This document shows positions 55,941-64,000 of a stretch of 64,000 nt of DNA, piece after piece. Made by a program: the position numbers and the translations under genes. A model generated the notes under the pieces. It was not told where the DNA came from. It was given only the letters and a program-made list of their open reading frames with translations, and made no database searches. The DNA is from Microbacteriaceae bacterium PS02070 (GTDB taxonomy: Bacteria > Actinomycetota > Actinomycetes > Actinomycetales > Microbacteriaceae). The stretch covers positions 496,001 to 560,000 of the forward strand of contig JASCPE010000001.1 of the NCBI GenBank assembly GCA_029959865.1. The letters run 5' to 3'. The stretch's first letter is position 1; each line of letters opens with the position of its first letter.

Positions 55941-55958
55941 TGTCCATGATTTCAGACA
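55941..55958. promoter_or_regulatory. Second, weaker dyad next to the hutH operator
   Basis: TGTCCA-TGATTT-CAGACA keeps the 6-bp spacer and the full right arm of the strong dyad, with 4 of 6 matches in the left arm. Its centre is 27 bp from that of the first, compatible with cooperative binding of two dimers. Confidence 0.5.
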
Positions 55959-56011
55959 CCAGTGGCGCGCCCGATGCGGACAATCGGGGGTCGGGGGCTT
56001 TTCATTGAGGC

Positions 56012-56983
56012 ATGGCACGCACGATCCGGAGCCTCCGCCTGCACCGCGACCTCACCGCCGACGTGGCGGAGATCGTCGCGCCCCTGCTCGCCGACGGCGA
56101 GGTGCGCGTGCGCACCGGGGCCGCGGGCATCTGCGGCTCCGACGTACACGCCGCGCAGACCGGCGCGTGGATCGACTACTGGCCAGCGACCACGGGTCAC
56201 GAGGTCGCTGGCACCGTCGTAGAGAGCGCCGCGGCCGGGATCGCCGTGGGGTCGCGCGTGGTCGTCGACTCCCGTATCCCGTGCCGTGGGTGCGCCGACT
56301 GCGCGGTGTCGCCCCGCCTATGCGCGCACCTCACGTGGCTCGGAGAGGCGCGGCCCGGCGGATTCGCAGAGGAGCTCACGACCGCGGGAGCCGACGTATA
56401 CCCGATTCCTGACGACACCCTCCCCCTCGACGTGGCGGTGCTCGCGGAGCCTCTCGCGGTCGTGCTGCAGGCACTGCGCGGCGTCCCCGCCGACACGCGC
56501 ACGGTCCTGATCCAGGGCTACGGCCCGATCGGCGCGCTCGCCCACCTCGTGCTGAGCGGACGCGGCGTCGAGGTCGTCGTGGCCGAGACGCACCCCGCGC
56601 GCCTCGCGACGGCCGTCGCGCGCGGAGCGGTCACAGCCGCCGACGGCCCGAAACGGATCGACGTTGTGATCGACACCGCGGGATACCGCGGCTCGGTTGC
56701 CGCGGCGGTCGCCGCCGCGCGTCGGGGCGGTACCGTGATCGTCATCGCTATCGGCGACCACCCGATCGACATCTCCGCGCGGGCCCTCGTCGAGAAGGGA
56801 GTGAGCATCCTCACCTCGCTCGGCTTTGACGACGACGGAATTCCCGCGGCCATTGCGGCGCTCGCCGCCGAGCCGGTGGCGTTCGCGGGGGTCGTGAGCG
56901 ACCGCATCCCGCTGGACGATCTTCCCGCGCGGCTCACCGCGCCTGTCTCCACTCTCGGAAAGGTCGTGGTGGCCTTCGCATGA
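56012..56983 (+). CDS. Zinc-type alcohol dehydrogenase (MDR family)
   Basis: A 323-residue medium-chain dehydrogenase. The catalytic zinc ligands are indicated by GICGSDVH and the GHEVAG motif; structural zinc cysteines are in PCRGCADC and a later Cys. The Rossmann motif is GYGPIGALAHL, without the classical GxGxxG. It resembles threonine- or sorbitol-dehydrogenase-type MDR enzymes, substrate uncertain. It heads the divergent arm facing hutH and is coupled by 4 bp to an SDR gene. Confidence 0.85.
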   Translation: MARTIRSLRLHRDLTADVAEIVAPLLADGEVRVRTGAAGICGSDVHAAQTGAWIDYWPATTGHEVAGTVVESAAAGIAVGSRVVVDSRIPCRGCADCAVSPRLCAHLTWLGEARPGGFAEELTTAGADVYPIPDDTLPLDVAVLAEPLAVVLQALRGVPADTRTVLIQGYGPIGALAHLVLSGRGVEVVVAETHPARLATAVARGAVTAADGPKRIDVVIDTAGYRGSVAAAVAAARRGGTVIVIAIGDHPIDISARALVEKGVSILTSLGFDDDGIPAAIAALAAEPVAFAGVVSDRIPLDDLPARLTAPVSTLGKVVVAFA

Positions 56984-57702
56984 GCCGCAGATACCTCATC
57001 ACCGGCGGCACGAGCGGGATCGGTGCCGCGGCCGCACGCCACCTCACCGCGCAGGGTCACGACGTGCTCATCACCGGCACCTCGCGGGCCTCGGTCAATG
57101 CGGCGCTTGCAGAGGGGGTCGCCCCGCTCGGAGCGGTCGCCGACGTCACGGATGCCGCGGCGATCGCCTCCGCGTTCGAGGCGGCTGTGACGGCGTTTGG
57201 CGGCCTCGACGGCGTCTTCGCGAACGCGGGGATCGACGGCGAGGGCAAACCCGCTCAGGATCTCGACCCGCTGGCCTTCCGGCGCGTGCTCGAGGTCAAC
57301 ACGGTCGGCCCCTTCATCGTCGCGCAGGCCGCCCACCGGCATCTCGCCCGGCCGGGCGCCCTCGTGATCAACGCCTCGGTTAACGCGATGCGCCCGGAGG
57401 CGCACTTCGCCGATTACAACGCCAGCAAGGCCGCCGCGCTCTCCCTCGCGAAGACTCTCGCGTTGGAGTGGAGCGCCGAGGGGCTCTCCGTCGTCGCGGT
57501 GTGCCCCGGCTACTTCCCGTCGAAGATGACGAACGAGTGGCTCACCGACCCCGAGACCTCGAAGGAACTCCTCAGCCTCATCCCCGCAGGTCGCTTCGGG
57601 CGGCTCGAGGAGATCGGAGCACTGCTGGAGTTCCTCCTCGGCCCCCAGGCCCCCTTCCTCACCGGCGCCGCGATCACGATCGACGGCGGCCGCAACATCT
57701 GA
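56980..57702 (+). CDS. SDR-family oxidoreductase
   Basis: A 240-residue classical short-chain dehydrogenase. Cofactor motif TGGTSGIG near the N-terminus, NAG in FANAGIDG, and the catalytic Ser and Tyr/Lys in INASVNAM and YNASKAAAL. PGYFPSKM is the substrate-loop region. It overlaps the MDR gene by 4 bp and is followed after 23 bp by the HisD-like gene. Together with that dehydrogenase it may oxidise an alcohol in imidazole or amino-alcohol breakdown. Substrate unknown. Confidence 0.88.
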   Translation: MSRRYLITGGTSGIGAAAARHLTAQGHDVLITGTSRASVNAALAEGVAPLGAVADVTDAAAIASAFEAAVTAFGGLDGVFANAGIDGEGKPAQDLDPLAFRRVLEVNTVGPFIVAQAAHRHLARPGALVINASVNAMRPEAHFADYNASKAAALSLAKTLALEWSAEGLSVVAVCPGYFPSKMTNEWLTDPETSKELLSLIPAGRFGRLEEIGALLEFLLGPQAPFLTGAAITIDGGRNI

Positions 57703-57725
57703 CACACGAGAGAAAGAGCACCCCC

Positions 57726-59051
57726 ATGACGACTCCGTCCATTCGCGAACGCGGGCGCTGGACCGACATGTCGGCCGCCGACCGCGCCGACCTGACGACG
57801 CGCGGCATCGGCCGCGTGTTCGACCCCGAGCTGCGTGCGTCGGTGCTCGAGATCCTTGAGGACGTGCGCGACAACGGCGACGCCGGTCTCCTGCGCGCCC
57901 TCGCGAAATTCGACAAGGTAGAGGTGAGAGCCGACGGCATCCGCGTCTCCCGCGAGGAGTTCGTCGCCGCCCGCGCGTCGGTCGGCGACGAGATGCTCGC
58001 GGCGATCCGCGAGTCGATCGCGTTTGTGCGCCGGTACAACGAGTACATGATCGCCGAGGACGCCGACTGGAGCTTCGAGACCGCGCCTGGCGTCGTCGTG
58101 GGCGAGCGCACGAGCCCCATCGAGAGCGTCGGCCTGTTCGTTCCCGCCGGCAAGGGCTCGTTCCCGTCGGTGCTTGTGCAGCTGGGCACGCCCGCCATGG
58201 TGGCCGGTGTGTCGCACATCGCCGTGGTCACCCCACCCGTCCCCGGATCAGGCGGCAAGGTCGACCCCGCGATCCTCGTGGTCGCCGACGAGCTCGGCAT
58301 CACCGACGTCTTCCGCGTCAACGGTCCCGCCGGCATCGGCGCGCTCGCGTTCGGCACCGAGACGATCCCCGCCGTCCGCAAGGTCGTTGGCCCGGGCAGC
58401 CCGCCCGTCGCGGTCGCCCAGATCGAGGTGCAGCGCTTCGGCGTCGTGAGCAACATGCTGCTCGGCCCCAGCGAGAGCCTCATCCTCGCCGACGACTCGG
58501 CCGACCCGCGCTACCTGGCCGCCGATCTCCTCAACGAGGCCGAGCACGGCCCCGACTCCTCGAGCGTGCTCGTCACCGACTCGGCGAAGCTACTCGCCGC
58601 TGTACAGGTCGAACTTGCCGAACAAATCGAGAAGCTGCCGACGCCGCGCGACGAGTACGCACGGCGCGCGCTTCACAACGGCGGCGCCGTGCTCGTCGAC
58701 TCCATGGAGGAGGGCGCGGCGGTCGCGAACGCGTACGCTCCCGAGCACATGCAGCTCGTCGCACGGGACGAGGCCCGCATCCTCGACCTGATCGTCGACG
58801 CCGCCGAGATCCTCGTCGGGCAGTACACGACGGTGTCGATGGCCAACTTCGCCCTCGGCTGCCCGGCGGCGCTGCCTACGAGCGGGTACGGCAAGGTGTC
58901 TAGCGGCATCACGGCCCACACCTTCCGCAAGAAGCGCGCCGTAGCCAAGGCCACGCCCAGCGGTCTGCGCGCCCTCGCGCCGACTGTGCTCGCATACACC
59001 GCGCACGAGGGATTCCCCGCGCACGGCAACTCCGTCGCGATCCGGCTCTGA
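57726..59051 (+). CDS. Histidinol dehydrogenase-like enzyme (HisD family)
   Basis: A 441-residue HisD-family enzyme, an NAD+-dependent four-electron oxidation enzyme in the histidine pathway. Family parts: GLFVPAGKGSFPSVLVQLG, FRVNGPAGIGALAFGT, VVGPGSPPVAVAQIEVQ, and the metal-site region EHGPDSSSVLVTD and AYAPEHMQLV. It lies outside a his biosynthetic operon, between an SDR and a hydroxyacid oxidase, and is probably a catabolic paralogue, as known for histidinol use in some Arthrobacter or for HpsN-type dehydrogenases. The ATG at 57726 follows AGAGAAAG. Confidence 0.85.
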   Translation: MTTPSIRERGRWTDMSAADRADLTTRGIGRVFDPELRASVLEILEDVRDNGDAGLLRALAKFDKVEVRADGIRVSREEFVAARASVGDEMLAAIRESIAFVRRYNEYMIAEDADWSFETAPGVVVGERTSPIESVGLFVPAGKGSFPSVLVQLGTPAMVAGVSHIAVVTPPVPGSGGKVDPAILVVADELGITDVFRVNGPAGIGALAFGTETIPAVRKVVGPGSPPVAVAQIEVQRFGVVSNMLLGPSESLILADDSADPRYLAADLLNEAEHGPDSSSVLVTDSAKLLAAVQVELAEQIEKLPTPRDEYARRALHNGGAVLVDSMEEGAAVANAYAPEHMQLVARDEARILDLIVDAAEILVGQYTTVSMANFALGCPAALPTSGYGKVSSGITAHTFRKKRAVAKATPSGLRALAPTVLAYTAHEGFPAHGNSVAIRL

Positions 59052-59055
59052 CCGC

Positions 59056-60279
59056 ATGAAGCTGAGCGAGGCCCTCGACTTCGTGGGGCTCACCCGCGGC
59101 CGTCCGGCAGGGCGGTTCGCGAACCTGCACACGGTCGCCGACGTGCACCGCGCCGCCCGGCGCGCGCTCCCGCGCGGCATCTCCGACTACGTCGACGGCG
59201 GTGCCGACGGCGAGGTATCGATCACGGCCAACGAGCGCGCATTCGATGAGTTCCGCTGGCTACCCGATGCGCTCGTGCCAGCCGACGCCGTCGACACCAC
59301 GACGACGCTTGCGGGGGAGACGTGGGCGATGCCCGTCGGGCTCGCTCCCACCGGCTACACACGCATGATCCACCCCGCGGGCGAGATCGCCGTCGCGGAG
59401 GCCGCCGCCGAGGCATCCGCGCCCTACGTGCTCTCCACCGTCGCGACCACGACGATCGAAGACGTCACCGCCGCGACGCGCGCACCCTGGTCGCAGCTGT
59501 ACGCAATGCGCGACCGCGTCGTGACCGACGACCTCATCCGCCGTGCACTCGACGCAGGTTCACCCGTGCTCGAGATCGCCGTCGACACGGCGGTCGCGGG
59601 CAACCGCGTGCGGGATCGCCGCAACGGTCTCGTCATTCCGCCGCGCATGACCCCGTCGACGATCTTCGGCATCGCGATCAAACCCCGGTACTGGATGGGA
59701 ATGCTGACGAACGACTCGATCGACTTCGAGCAGGTGAAAGCCAGCGATCTCGACGGGCGCCTCCCCGGTGGGTCGATCGCCGACATCACGTCGGGGTTCG
59801 ACGCGGCGCTGGACTGGGACGAGATCGCGCGCATCCGCGGCATCTGGCCACGCACGCTGCTGTTAAAGGGGCCGCTGGGTCCGGCCAATGCGATGCGCGC
59901 GCTCGACCTCGGCGTCGATGGTGTGCACCTGTCCAACCACGGCGGGCGACAGCTCGACCGGGCCGTCGCTCCGATCGACCTCGTGGCCCCCGTGCGCGCG
60001 GCGATCGGTCTCGATGCGCTCGTCATCGTCGACTCGGGGGTGCGCACCGGCGGCGACGTCGCGATCGCGATCGCGCAGGGAGCGGATGCCGCGTTCCTCG
60101 GACGCCCATACCTGTGGGGTCTCGCGGCGGGCGGCCGCGAGGGCGTCGAGCGCGTGCTCGAGATCGTCCTCGCCGAGCTGGCCCGCACGATGGCCCTCGT
60201 CGGCGCCCCCACCATCGCCGCTCTGCGGGAGCGGGGGCCGCAGCTCATCGCTCAGCGACGTACGCTGGGCGGTATCTGA
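59056..60279 (+). CDS. FMN-dependent alpha-hydroxyacid oxidase/dehydrogenase
   Basis: A 407-residue flavoprotein of the L-lactate dehydrogenase (LldD)/glycolate oxidase family. FMN and substrate residues are in YVDGGADGEVSITANE, LAPTGYTRMIHP, LSNHGGRQLD (catalytic His and Arg), and IVDSGVRTGGDVAIAIAQGADAAFLGRPYLWG (quoted in parts). It could oxidise lactate, or by context imidazolyl-lactate to imidazolepyruvate. It begins 4 bp after the HisD-like stop, so the two are co-transcribed. Confidence 0.88.
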   Translation: MKLSEALDFVGLTRGRPAGRFANLHTVADVHRAARRALPRGISDYVDGGADGEVSITANERAFDEFRWLPDALVPADAVDTTTTLAGETWAMPVGLAPTGYTRMIHPAGEIAVAEAAAEASAPYVLSTVATTTIEDVTAATRAPWSQLYAMRDRVVTDDLIRRALDAGSPVLEIAVDTAVAGNRVRDRRNGLVIPPRMTPSTIFGIAIKPRYWMGMLTNDSIDFEQVKASDLDGRLPGGSIADITSGFDAALDWDEIARIRGIWPRTLLLKGPLGPANAMRALDLGVDGVHLSNHGGRQLDRAVAPIDLVAPVRAAIGLDALVIVDSGVRTGGDVAIAIAQGADAAFLGRPYLWGLAAGGREGVERVLEIVLAELARTMALVGAPTIAALRERGPQLIAQRRTLGGI

Positions 60280-60300
60280 CCCTCGCCATCGCACCGAAAA

Positions 60301-61158
60301 ATGGATGCCGAAATGACCGCTGACACCGACGCCGAGAACCCCGGCGCTCCCGCGTCTGATCGCGTGGTCGGCCCGCGGATGCCGGCGCTCCGCCACGGCG
60401 TCGCAGTGCTGCGCTTCCTCGCGAGCAAGCCCGGCCCGGTCGGTGCTGTCGCGATCGCACGGAGCCTCGGTCTGCCGCGCAGCTCGACCTACCAAATCCT
60501 CCAGGTACTCGTCGACGAGGGGCTCGTCGTGCATATCCCCGACGCGCACGGCTACACGCTCGCCGTCGGGGTGTTCGAGCTGGGTTCGGCGTACCTCCGG
60601 CATCAACCGCTCGAGCTGTTGGCGCGCCCGCTGCTCAGCCGGCTCATGATGACGCTCAACCTCACGGCACACGTGGGCATCCTGTACGGGCACGAGACGC
60701 TGTACCTGCTCAAGGAGCAGCCGGCGCACGCGACGACGCTCATCACCGAGATCGGTGTGCGCCTGCCAGCCCACCTCACCGCGACGGGGAGAGCGATGCT
60801 GTCGATGCTCTCGGCGAGCCAGGTCATCGCGATCTACGCCTCGCGCAGGGTGTTCGTGCAGCGCACGGAACTCGGCCCCAAGACGCTGCGGGAGCTGAAG
60901 GCGCTCCTTGCGCGCGACCGCGAGCGCGGGTGGAGCGTCGAGGATGGCCATACGACCGACGGCGTGACGTGCATCGCGGCCGCCGCGGCCGATCACAACG
61001 GCATGCCGGTGGCGAGCTTCTCGGTCTCGTTCCCGAGCGAGCAGCTGCCCGAGGGCGAAGCCCGCGAGCGCGTCGGCGTCGCTGTGCGCGAAGCGGCCGC
61101 TCAACTGACGCGTCGCCTCCGCGGTGACCCATCCGCCCTGGTTCGCCGCAGCGTCTAG
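60301..61158 (+). CDS. IclR-family regulator
   Basis: A 285-residue IclR regulator. The winged helix (about residues 32-85) has GVAVLRFLASKPGPVGAVAIARSLGLPRSSTYQILQVLVDEG; quoted in parts. The effector domain carries LTAHVGILYGHETLYL and TATGRAMLSML. It lies after the hydroxyacid oxidase at a 21-bp gap and is the only regulator in the hut region, so it is the best candidate for binding the dyads at 55910-55958 and 52558-52575. Effector unknown; urocanate or an imidazole acid would fit. Confidence 0.9.
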   Translation: MDAEMTADTDAENPGAPASDRVVGPRMPALRHGVAVLRFLASKPGPVGAVAIARSLGLPRSSTYQILQVLVDEGLVVHIPDAHGYTLAVGVFELGSAYLRHQPLELLARPLLSRLMMTLNLTAHVGILYGHETLYLLKEQPAHATTLITEIGVRLPAHLTATGRAMLSMLSASQVIAIYASRRVFVQRTELGPKTLRELKALLARDRERGWSVEDGHTTDGVTCIAAAAADHNGMPVASFSVSFPSEQLPEGEARERVGVAVREAAAQLTRRLRGDPSALVRRSV

Positions 61159-61228
61159 CGCTCCCGCCGCCGCACCGAAAGTGCATTACCTCGGCACTCC
61201 CCCGCCAGGAGACGGAGCCGGGAGCGGG

Positions 61229-62530
61229 TTACGGGGCCACGGCGTCGAAAAAGCTCGTGAACGCATCGGTGCCGGAGACCGGCTCGGCGCCCGCGGCGAC
61301 GGCGATGCTCCAGCCGATCGCGGCGCTCACTGGGGTGTGGCCGGTCGGGCCGCCCGCGCGCAGCTCGTGTACGAGGGTCGGGCAGCAGAACAGCGCCAAG
61401 CGCACGAGCCGCCGCCAATCGCCGGGCAGCTCGCCCCGCGCGTGCAGGTCGCGCAGCAGCGGGCGCCAGATCAGCTCGGCCTTCGCGTCGAGGAACGCGC
61501 GTCGTAGCATCCCAAGTTCGTGGTCGTGCACGACCTGCAGACGCCCGTCAGCGTAGGAGACGGATGCCGCGTATCGCTCGGTCGCGACCTGAGGTTCGTA
61601 GAGCCAGAACGGGTGCGCGAACACATTGTGGAAGGTCGTCTTCACCTCGGCTAGCAGCGCGGGTAGGTGTCGACCCGCGAAAGCCGGGTCGAATTGCGTG
61701 AGGTGGGCGCGGCCGTCCTCGTCGCGCTCGAACCACACGTTGGCGTTGTGCGCGTCACCGTGCGCGATGACCGCGCCCGGACCGTAACGCGCCGGGACGA
61801 GGGCCTCAAGCGCGTCCGCGAACAGCTCGCCGACCGTGCGGTCGTAATCGACGCCGTTCACGACCCACCGGGCGTCGCGGAACTGCTCCCATGTCAGGGC
61901 GGTGTCGCCGCCAAGGCGATGCTCGGCGTCCGCGTAGAACCGCGCGACGCGACCCGCCACGACCGTGCCGGCGGGGTCGGTCACCGGGTCGAACAGCCGA
62001 TCGCGGAACAAACGGTTCACCGGCTCCGCGGCGAGCTCGAACTCCGTCGCGGCGTGCAGCGTCTCGTGCATGCGCTGCGATGAAACGGCGTCCAGGCCGC
62101 GCTGGGCCGCGATCGCGTCCGCCAACTCCTCACCCTCAACGCGGTCGAACTCGAGTGTGCGGCAGAGGTCGGAGAAGCGCGGGTCGCGGCGCAACCGATA
62201 TAGGAGAATCTGTCGCCCGGGCTCGCCGTTCGCGAGCGCTGGGACGTCCACCGGATACCCTGCCGACTGCAATAGTTCGGCGTTGTAGTACTCCTGGATG
62301 GTGTCGTCCTCACCCTCCTCGGCGTGGAACTTGAAGAAGAAGCGCTCCCCGCCGAGCTCGACCGTGCCATTGAGGGAGTTGAGGCTGTAGACGTCGCGGT
62401 TGATCGCTAACGCGCCGACCTCGAGATCGGAGATCTCGCCGATCAGCGCGACGAGGCTGCGGTTCGCGGCGTTCTCGTCTCCCGCCAGGTACTGATCCCG
62501 CGCGATACGGGCCAGCGGCGCGGCGCTCAT
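61229..62530 (-). CDS. Kinase-like phosphotransferase (APH-type) in an ABC operon
   Basis: A 433-residue protein with a choline/aminoglycoside-kinase-like fold. An N-terminal lobe (GGERFFFKFHAEEGEDD has a Lys/Glu pair) is followed by the catalytic loop HGDAHNANVWF (257-264, Asp259 as base) and a QFDPAF metal-binding segment. The substrate is unknown; it is not one of the well-known aminoglycoside enzymes by length or context. It overlaps the ABC ATPase by 4 bp and so is co-expressed with a transporter. It may phosphorylate the imported compound to trap it. Confidence 0.8.
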   Translation of the reverse strand: MSAAPLARIARDQYLAGDENAANRSLVALIGEISDLEVGALAINRDVYSLNSLNGTVELGGERFFFKFHAEEGEDDTIQEYYNAELLQSAGYPVDVPALANGEPGRQILLYRLRRDPRFSDLCRTLEFDRVEGEELADAIAAQRGLDAVSSQRMHETLHAATEFELAAEPVNRLFRDRLFDPVTDPAGTVVAGRVARFYADAEHRLGGDTALTWEQFRDARWVVNGVDYDRTVGELFADALEALVPARYGPGAVIAHGDAHNANVWFERDEDGRAHLTQFDPAFAGRHLPALLAEVKTTFHNVFAHPFWLYEPQVATERYAASVSYADGRLQVVHDHELGMLRRAFLDAKAELIWRPLLRDLHARGELPGDWRRLVRLALFCCPTLVHELRAGGPTGHTPVSAAIGWSIAVAAGAEPVSGTDAFTSFFDAVAP

Positions 62531-63279
62531 GCGGCCTTCTCGTGCACGAGCTCACGAATTTGTGTGAAGAGCGCGCGGAACTCGGGCGCCTCGATCATCC
62601 CGGTCGAGCGTGGGCGCTCCAGGGGGACACGCAGGTCGGCCCGGATGCGGCCCGGCCGCGGGGTCATAACAACGACGCGGTCTGAGGTGAAGATCGCCTC
62701 CTCAATGTCGTGCGTAATCATGAGCACCGTGAGCTTGTGCTGCTCCCACACGCGCGTGAGGAGCGACTGCATGTCGCGGCGCGTGAGTGCGTCGAGCGCG
62801 CCGAACGGCTCGTCCATCAGGAGGATGCGGGGACGGTAGCTCAGCGAGCGGGCGATCGCCACGCGCTGCTGCATGCCGCCGGACAGCTGTGCAGGGAAGT
62901 GATCCTCGAATCCCTGCAGTCCCACGAGCGCGAGGTGCTCGCGCGCGTGGGCGGCGCGCTCCTTCTTCGAGAGCCGCTCGTTCTCGAGCGCGAACTCGAC
63001 GTTGCCCTGCGCGGTGAGCCACGGGAACAGCGTGAAGCCCTGGAAGACCACACCGCGGTCGCGGCCGGGCCCGTCGATCGGGCCGCCGTCGACGAGCACA
63101 TCGCCGGCGGTTTGGTCGGTGAGGCCCGCGATGACGCTAAGGAGCGTCGACTTGCCGCATCCGGAGGCGCCGACGACGGAGACGAACTCGTTCTCGCCGA
63201 GGTCGAGATTGAGGGGGCCGAGCGCCTGTACCTCGCCGAAAATCTTGGTGAGGGAGTCGACGTGGACGAGGCCGCTCAT
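62527..63279 (-). CDS. ABC transporter ATPase, nitrate/taurine type
   Basis: A 250-residue ATPase of the Tau/Ssu/Ntr type. Walker A GASGCGKST (37-45), Q-loop VVFQGFTLFPWLTAQGNVEFAL, signature LSGGMQQRVAIARSL, Walker B LLMDEPFGALD, and H-loop ITHDIEEAIF. It starts at 63279 on a 4-bp overlap with the permease gene. Importers of this class take up sulfonates, nitrate or thiamine precursors; the kinase neighbour argues for an organic alcohol or amine substrate here. Confidence 0.9.
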   Translation of the reverse strand: MSGLVHVDSLTKIFGEVQALGPLNLDLGENEFVSVVGASGCGKSTLLSVIAGLTDQTAGDVLVDGGPIDGPGRDRGVVFQGFTLFPWLTAQGNVEFALENERLSKKERAAHAREHLALVGLQGFEDHFPAQLSGGMQQRVAIARSLSYRPRILLMDEPFGALDALTRRDMQSLLTRVWEQHKLTVLMITHDIEEAIFTSDRVVVMTPRPGRIRADLRVPLERPRSTGMIEAPEFRALFTQIRELVHEKAA

Positions 63280-64000
63280 CGGCGGATCCTTTCGTAGCGG
63301 AACATCGCCCGGCCGGTCAGCCGCATGACGATGTCTGTGAGCAGCCCGAGGATGCCGAGCACGATGAGGTATGCGAAGATCAGGTCGGTCTGCAGGAAGC
63401 GCTGGGCGACGACGATGCGGTAGCCGAGGCCGCTGGTGGCCGCGACGAGCTCGGCCACCACAATCCAGGTCCAGGCCCACCCGAGAGTGATGCGCAGCGC
63501 GTCCCAGATGCGCGGCGCCGACGAGCGCAGCACGATGTTAGCGAGGATCCGGGTGTTCGACAGGCCGAGGGTCTCCCCGACGTCGATGAACGAGCGCGGC
63601 ACCGAGCGCACGGCGTCAGCCACGAGAAGCACCTGCTGGAAGAACGTGCCGAGCCAGATGATGAGGAACTTCTGCTCCTCGCCGATGCCGATCCACAGGA
63701 TGGTCAGCGGCACGAAGGCCACAACAGGCATGTAGCGGATGAAGTCGACGAGGGGCTGCACGGCGGCTTCGACGCGGATGCTGATGCCCACGAGCGCCCC
63801 GATCGGCACGGCCATGACGGTGGCGAGCACGAAGCCGACGAGGATGCGGTAGGTCGACGCGCCGAGATCGGCCCACAGCTCACCGTTAATAATCTGCTCC
63901 CAACCGGTGATCGCCACCTGCCACGGCGGCGGCAGGAAGCGCTCGTTGGTGGCGCCGGTGGCGCTGGCAATCGCCCACGCGGCCAGCAGCACCGCGAAGG
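63276..64000 (-). CDS. ABC transporter permease, nitrate/taurine type (partial)
   Basis: The C-terminal 241 residues of a Tau/Ssu-type permease; the 5' end is beyond the window. A frame-internal GTG at 63992 is not the true start, since coding continues upstream as FAVLLAAWAIASATG. About five helices are visible, with the EAA-type loop ALRITLGWAWTWIVVAELVAATSGLGYRIVVAQ (quoted in parts) and the N-terminal LADLGASTYRILVGFVLATVMAV region. It must pair with the ATPase downstream and with a binding protein outside the window. Confidence 0.88.
   Translation of the reverse strand, partial: FAVLLAAWAIASATGATNERFLPPPWQVAITGWEQIINGELWADLGASTYRILVGFVLATVMAVPIGALVGISIRVEAAVQPLVDFIRYMPVVAFVPLTILWIGIGEEQKFLIIWLGTFFQQVLLVADAVRSVPRSFIDVGETLGLSNTRILANIVLRSSAPRIWDALRITLGWAWTWIVVAELVAATSGLGYRIVVAQRFLQTDLIFAYLIVLGILGLLTDIVMRLTGRAMFRYERIRR

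Overview
The window reads as a chromosomal segment of a high-GC Gram-positive actinobacterium, most likely Microbacteriaceae (Microbacterium-like). The reasons are the base composition, many GTG starts, dense 1-8 bp gene overlaps, leaderless promoters (TANNNT box 6-8 nt before the start codon), a NucS mismatch-repair endonuclease, an Eis-type acetyltransferase, a MrpA-C-D-E-F-G antiporter operon and a HutF-type histidine pathway. I see no rRNA, tRNA, CRISPR array, transposase or intact prophage.

Layout. 1-1965: fructose PTS unit (fruR-fruK-fruA, fruA cut by the window edge). 2090-3468: ArsR regulator coupled to a two-domain SRPBCC protein, with a clear promoter/operator. 3695-7703: a two-gene DUF262 (GmrSD-like) operon of lower GC, a probable anti-phage or restriction module. 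8042-12933: purL with a tiny coupled membrane protein, two leaderless paralogous membrane/coiled-coil proteins, and a TRIC-type channel. 13046-15147: GntR(YtrA)-ABC export unit. 15149-19719 (minus): an ORF with no stop codon that runs into a hairpin, chorismate mutase, lactonase-like protein, purA, Eis-like acetyltransferase. 19828-21270: argG. 21354-27549 (minus): Mrp Na+/H+ antiporter. 27588-31414: LacI/MFS divergent pair, DHFR-family protein, nucS. 31450-38274 (minus): flavin monooxygenase of the KPN_01858 type, two carboxymuconolactone-decarboxylase-like proteins and a Liv-type ABC importer with fused permeases. 38537-46341: two YhgE/Pip membrane proteins, TetR, HAD phosphatase, coiled-coil membrane protein. 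46347-47250: cold shock protein and two gene remnants. 47282-61158: histidine utilisation (hutI, hutF, an M20 amidohydrolase, hutU, hutD, an aminotransferase, hutH) plus a divergent arm with two dehydrogenases, a HisD-like enzyme, an alpha-hydroxyacid oxidase and an IclR regulator. 61229-64000 (minus): a kinase-like protein with a Tau/Ssu-type ABC transporter, cut by the window edge.

How genes work together. The right-hand third looks like an enlarged histidine or imidazole catabolic locus. HutH, HutU, HutI and HutF give formylglutamate, and the M20 enzyme may replace the missing deformylase HutG. The HisC-like, HisD-like and hydroxyacid-oxidase genes could feed imidazole compounds such as histidinol or imidazolyl-lactate into the path. 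A TGTCTG-N6-CAGACA dyad between hutH and the divergent arm, with a weaker copy before hutU, suggests shared control by one regulator, perhaps the local IclR protein. The most promising little-described systems are the DUF262 pair, the monooxygenase/CMD/Liv cluster, and the extended hut locus with its kinase-linked ABC importer.
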